A stretch of DNA of 37,094 bases, from contig CAMOJP010000012.1 of assembly GCA_946617165.1 (NCBI GenBank), positions 1 through 37,094 of the forward strand, read 5' to 3'. The translations under genes and the position numbers were made by a program. The notes below the pieces were generated by a model that saw only the letters and a program-made list of their open reading frames with translations, had not been told where the DNA came from and did not search any database. Each line of letters starts with the position of its first letter. Position 1 is the stretch's first letter. This stretch comes from an uncultured Bacteroidales bacterium (GTDB lineage Bacteria > Bacteroidota > Bacteroidia > Bacteroidales > Paludibacteraceae). Below are positions 34,382-37,094 of the stretch, piece after piece.

Positions 34382-35502
34382 GTGAGTTAAGGAACATAAA
34401 TAAACTAAATGTGAAATACCACGGTCAAATGGTAGGCTCGCTGATGATGTCGCCGGATAATGAGACGGCAGTGTTTTGCTATGATGACGAATGGCTGGCA
34501 ACAGGTTTTTCGATCTCTCCGTTGGAACTTCCATTGGAGAGGAAATTGTTTATTGCGCCCCGCACTCCCTTCTATGGTAATTTCGGTATTTTCGAGGATA
34601 GTCTTCCGGATGGATATGGGCGGTATCTCTTAAACCGTATCCTGAAGAAAGAAGGTATAGATGATTTCAACCTTACGCCCTTGCAACGTTTGGCTATAGT
34701 CGGTTCTGCCGGTATGGGCGCACTATGTTACGAACCGGCGCAAGGTCTGATTAAGGATGCTATTCTTCCTGAATTGGATGAACTGCAGCAGTTGGCATTG
34801 GATGTGCTCTCGGAGAAACAGACGGAAGGGGCAGACGTGCTCTATTTTAACAGTGGTAACTCCGGCGGTTGCCGACCCAAGTGTCTGATGCGCGAGGATG
34901 GTAAGGACTGGTTGGTGAAATTCCGCCATACGTATGATCCTATGGATATAGGTAAGCAAGAGTACCGATATATGATGCTGGCGGAGCGATGCGGAATCGA
35001 GATTCCCGAGTGTCGGCTGATAAAGGGGAAGTATTTCGCCTCCCGGCGTTTTGATATAGCTGCGAATGGAGAGCGTCTCCATGTTGCTACAGCTGCGGCT
35101 ATATTGTCAGAATCCATTAATCCTCCTCGAGCGGATTATAAGACCTTGCTGAGTTTGACCGGCTGGTTGACGCAATCCCCCGGGCAAGTGGAGCAGATGT
35201 TTCGCAGAATGGTATTCAATGTATTGATACAGAACAAGGATGACCATGCTAAGAACTTCTCCTTCGTCTGGCAGAACGGAACCTGGTGTTTGGCTCCTGC
35301 TTACGATCTTCTTCCTTACCCGGAAGGCTATCATGGCCAGCATGCTACGTCCGTGATGGGCAAAGGACTTCCGAACGAGGAAGACATGATTGCAGCCGGC
35401 GAAACGATACGTATCCCCGCGCGCCGCGCACGCTTAATAATAGAGGAGATAAAAACAAAGATAACAGATTCATCTAACCCCTTAACCCCTCTAACCCCCT
35501 AA
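34378..35502 (+). CDS. HipA-like serine/threonine kinase, module 2
   Basis: 374-aa ORF with GNFGIFEDSLPDGYGRYLLNRIL, NSGNSGGCRPKCLM, WLVKFRH, IQNKDDHAKNFSFV and LAPAYDLLPYPEG. Confidence 0.9.
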   Translation: MSELRNINKLNVKYHGQMVGSLMMSPDNETAVFCYDDEWLATGFSISPLELPLERKLFIAPRTPFYGNFGIFEDSLPDGYGRYLLNRILKKEGIDDFNLTPLQRLAIVGSAGMGALCYEPAQGLIKDAILPELDELQQLALDVLSEKQTEGADVLYFNSGNSGGCRPKCLMREDGKDWLVKFRHTYDPMDIGKQEYRYMMLAERCGIEIPECRLIKGKYFASRRFDIAANGERLHVATAAAILSESINPPRADYKTLLSLTGWLTQSPGQVEQMFRRMVFNVLIQNKDDHAKNFSFVWQNGTWCLAPAYDLLPYPEGYHGQHATSVMGKGLPNEEDMIAAGETIRIPARRARLIIEEIKTKITDSSNPLTPLTP

Positions 35503-35520
35503 CCCCCTAACCCCCAACCC
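35478..35520 (+). repeat. TAACCCC(C) tandem repeat; complementary strand is a G-quadruplex-type G-run array
   Basis: CCCCTTAACCCCTCTAACCCCCTAACCCCCTAACCCCCAACCC; six C runs of 3-5, mostly TAA-spaced. Confidence 0.8.
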
Positions 35521-36672
35521 ATGCTCCTATCTGACCACATATTTACGCCTAATCTGCGCTACGAAGCGCATCAGATGATTTACACCAAGGCGGGAGACGA
35601 GCCAATCGTGCTGACCGGTGTTCTTGGAGCAGCCGTGCTGGCGGCGTTGCTCGTTGATACAGATGAGGGCAACGCGCGCGGCATAGCTATCGATACGGAT
35701 GACGAGCGTCAGGCTTGGATTGTCCAATACGAACGCGAAGTAAGGCGCGACGACTGGGGATATCTTCACGCCGAGGTAGAGCAACTGAGCGACTCCTATG
35801 TTCAGTTGGCTTCCGGCGAGGTGCAACTTTCGGATATCTGTCCGAATATTCGGCTGCATGACTTGGCGCTGCAGTTGCTGGATATGTATATGAATCACCT
35901 TGTTCGCGAGACTTTTGGTGCGCATATCTGGGAGGCGGTGCCATGGCGCATGCCGTTTGCCCAATGGCTATGGGACGCCTCGCAGGTGGAGGGGCGGCGG
36001 CAAACCTTCCTTCATACCGACTGGACGCATGCTCCGCAGGTCTATGCCTTAGCCGAGTCAATAGACGAGGATAGTTCGCGCTCTTGGACGTTTGAGGGCG
36101 AACAGGCGGCAGACCTCATGGAGCAGTATGTACAATGGTTAGACGAGCAGTATGCGCTTATGAAGGGCGAACAGCCCGGAACGAAAATCACTCAAGCTGA
36201 CCGCAATTTCATCTTCGAGCAAGAGAGCAATTGGGCTTTCTTGTCCGAAGCCGTTGCGTCATTAGACTCGTCAGCGCTGAAAGAGTGGCAGCAGTGGAAG
36301 GACGCCTGGACTAAGTATATTCAGGTCCGCCTTAAACCGCAGCAAGACATTCGTTTCTGGGAGGACGAAGTGCCTGAGCATGTGCAATCCCGCCTGCTTG
36401 ATTATCTCCGCGAACAGGAGAGCAAGAAGAACCATTTCTACGCGCTGACCGCTACTATATATGCCTTGCGTCAGACCGGCTATATCCGCCGTAAACTGAC
36501 TGATAGCGCTATGCGGACATGGCTCAGCGACCATCTAACTATTGATTATACCTTGCGCCCCAACGCCTCGCAGTTCCAGCGTGCCATGAAGGAGCATGGT
36601 CGTTACACGCCGGAAGTGCGAAAGGCTGCTTTTTACCTAAAAGCGCTGGGTTTCCCGCCACTGAGAACTTAA
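35521..36672 (+). CDS. Uncharacterised protein downstream of HipA-like kinase
   Basis: 383-aa ORF, 18 bp after the kinase stop on the same strand; acidic, Trp-rich; no family recognised. Confidence 0.7.
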   Translation: MLLSDHIFTPNLRYEAHQMIYTKAGDEPIVLTGVLGAAVLAALLVDTDEGNARGIAIDTDDERQAWIVQYEREVRRDDWGYLHAEVEQLSDSYVQLASGEVQLSDICPNIRLHDLALQLLDMYMNHLVRETFGAHIWEAVPWRMPFAQWLWDASQVEGRRQTFLHTDWTHAPQVYALAESIDEDSSRSWTFEGEQAADLMEQYVQWLDEQYALMKGEQPGTKITQADRNFIFEQESNWAFLSEAVASLDSSALKEWQQWKDAWTKYIQVRLKPQQDIRFWEDEVPEHVQSRLLDYLREQESKKNHFYALTATIYALRQTGYIRRKLTDSAMRTWLSDHLTIDYTLRPNASQFQRAMKEHGRYTPEVRKAAFYLKALGFPPLRT

Positions 36673-37094
36673 GTATTCCTCAAAAGGCAAGTCCGAATAA
36701 AGGCGTCTAAACGAAGATAGATTTTGCGTTTGTTCGTTTTAGGATCGAAAGGTGCTTCTTTTTCTGGATGTTTGAGTTGTGCATTGTATCTGTCCGTCCA
36801 ATATTTTAGAGCCGCTATTTCCTCTTGAGTGGGCGTAGCTCCATTATGTTCTTTGGCGTACGCCTCCGGCTTGGAAGGAAGAAGGATACGTTTTGTCTCG
36901 GCGCAGGCCTGTTTGAAAAGAAGTTGGTGTTCCAGTTCTTTGCCTTTAGCCGGTTTTTTCTTCCAGTTTCGAGGATTACAGATTTTGTACGATTCGGGTT
37001 TAGACATACCTTTAATTCGACCATTGTCGTCTCGATAGATTTTGCGACGAAAAATTGTCCCGTCATTAGTGAAAGCTCCGTGCAATTCGCGCAC
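36669..37094 (-). CDS. Uncharacterised protein, truncated by the window edge
   Basis: Open to the right edge; 141 aa visible (HGAFTNDGTIFRRKIYRDDNGRIKGMSKPESYKICNPRNWKK...). The GTG at 37094 need not be the true start. Family not recognised. Confidence 0.55.
   Translation of the reverse strand: MRELHGAFTNDGTIFRRKIYRDDNGRIKGMSKPESYKICNPRNWKKKPAKGKELEHQLLFKQACAETKRILLPSKPEAYAKEHNGATPTQEEIAALKYWTDRYNAQLKHPEKEAPFDPKTNKRKIYLRLDAFIRTCLLRNT

Noticed and set aside
35471-35520. Real telomere or linear replicon end
   Set aside because: TAACCCC-like units resemble telomeres, but only a few copies are present and coding sequence continues on both sides.

Overview
The window looks like a chromosomal segment from a Bacteroidota (Bacteroidales-like) genome. 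Evidence is the recurrent TTG-N19/20-TAnnTTTG promoters and the gene families present. Order of content: (1) a minus-strand outer-membrane protein and an RNase R-like exonuclease lacking the usual cold-shock N-terminus; (2) a divergent alpha-glucan phosphorylase followed on the plus strand by a compact run of six secreted or lipoprotein genes (collagen-like Gly-repeat protein, DUF6175-like protein, LPP20/FlgT-like proteins) of unknown function; (3) a TPM/YgcG-like + LemA pair; (4) a long minus-strand run with a glycosyltransferase, radical SAM protein, DnaG, an OM barrel, an OstA-like protein, a SurA-like PPIase, a second PPIase-like lipoprotein and RibD; (5) PrmC and RecX; (6) a 2209-aa surface protein with beta-helix-like regions, InlB/Flg_new-type repeats and a C-terminal sorting-like tail, followed by an unlisted 38-aa peptide ORF; (7) a DUF4105/Lnb-like protein; (8) two tandem but dissimilar HTH-HipA kinase modules, the second followed by an uncharacterised 383-aa gene; (9) a truncated minus-strand ORF at the right edge. 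No rRNA, tRNA, CRISPR array or intact transposase was recognised. The best novelty candidates are the six-gene secreted cluster, the HTH-HipA-X three-gene module, the dispersed degenerate heptamer tracts that also enter coding sequences, the extended promoter motif, and two leaderless or near-leaderless genes. All family calls come from reading translations by eye; no database searches were run.
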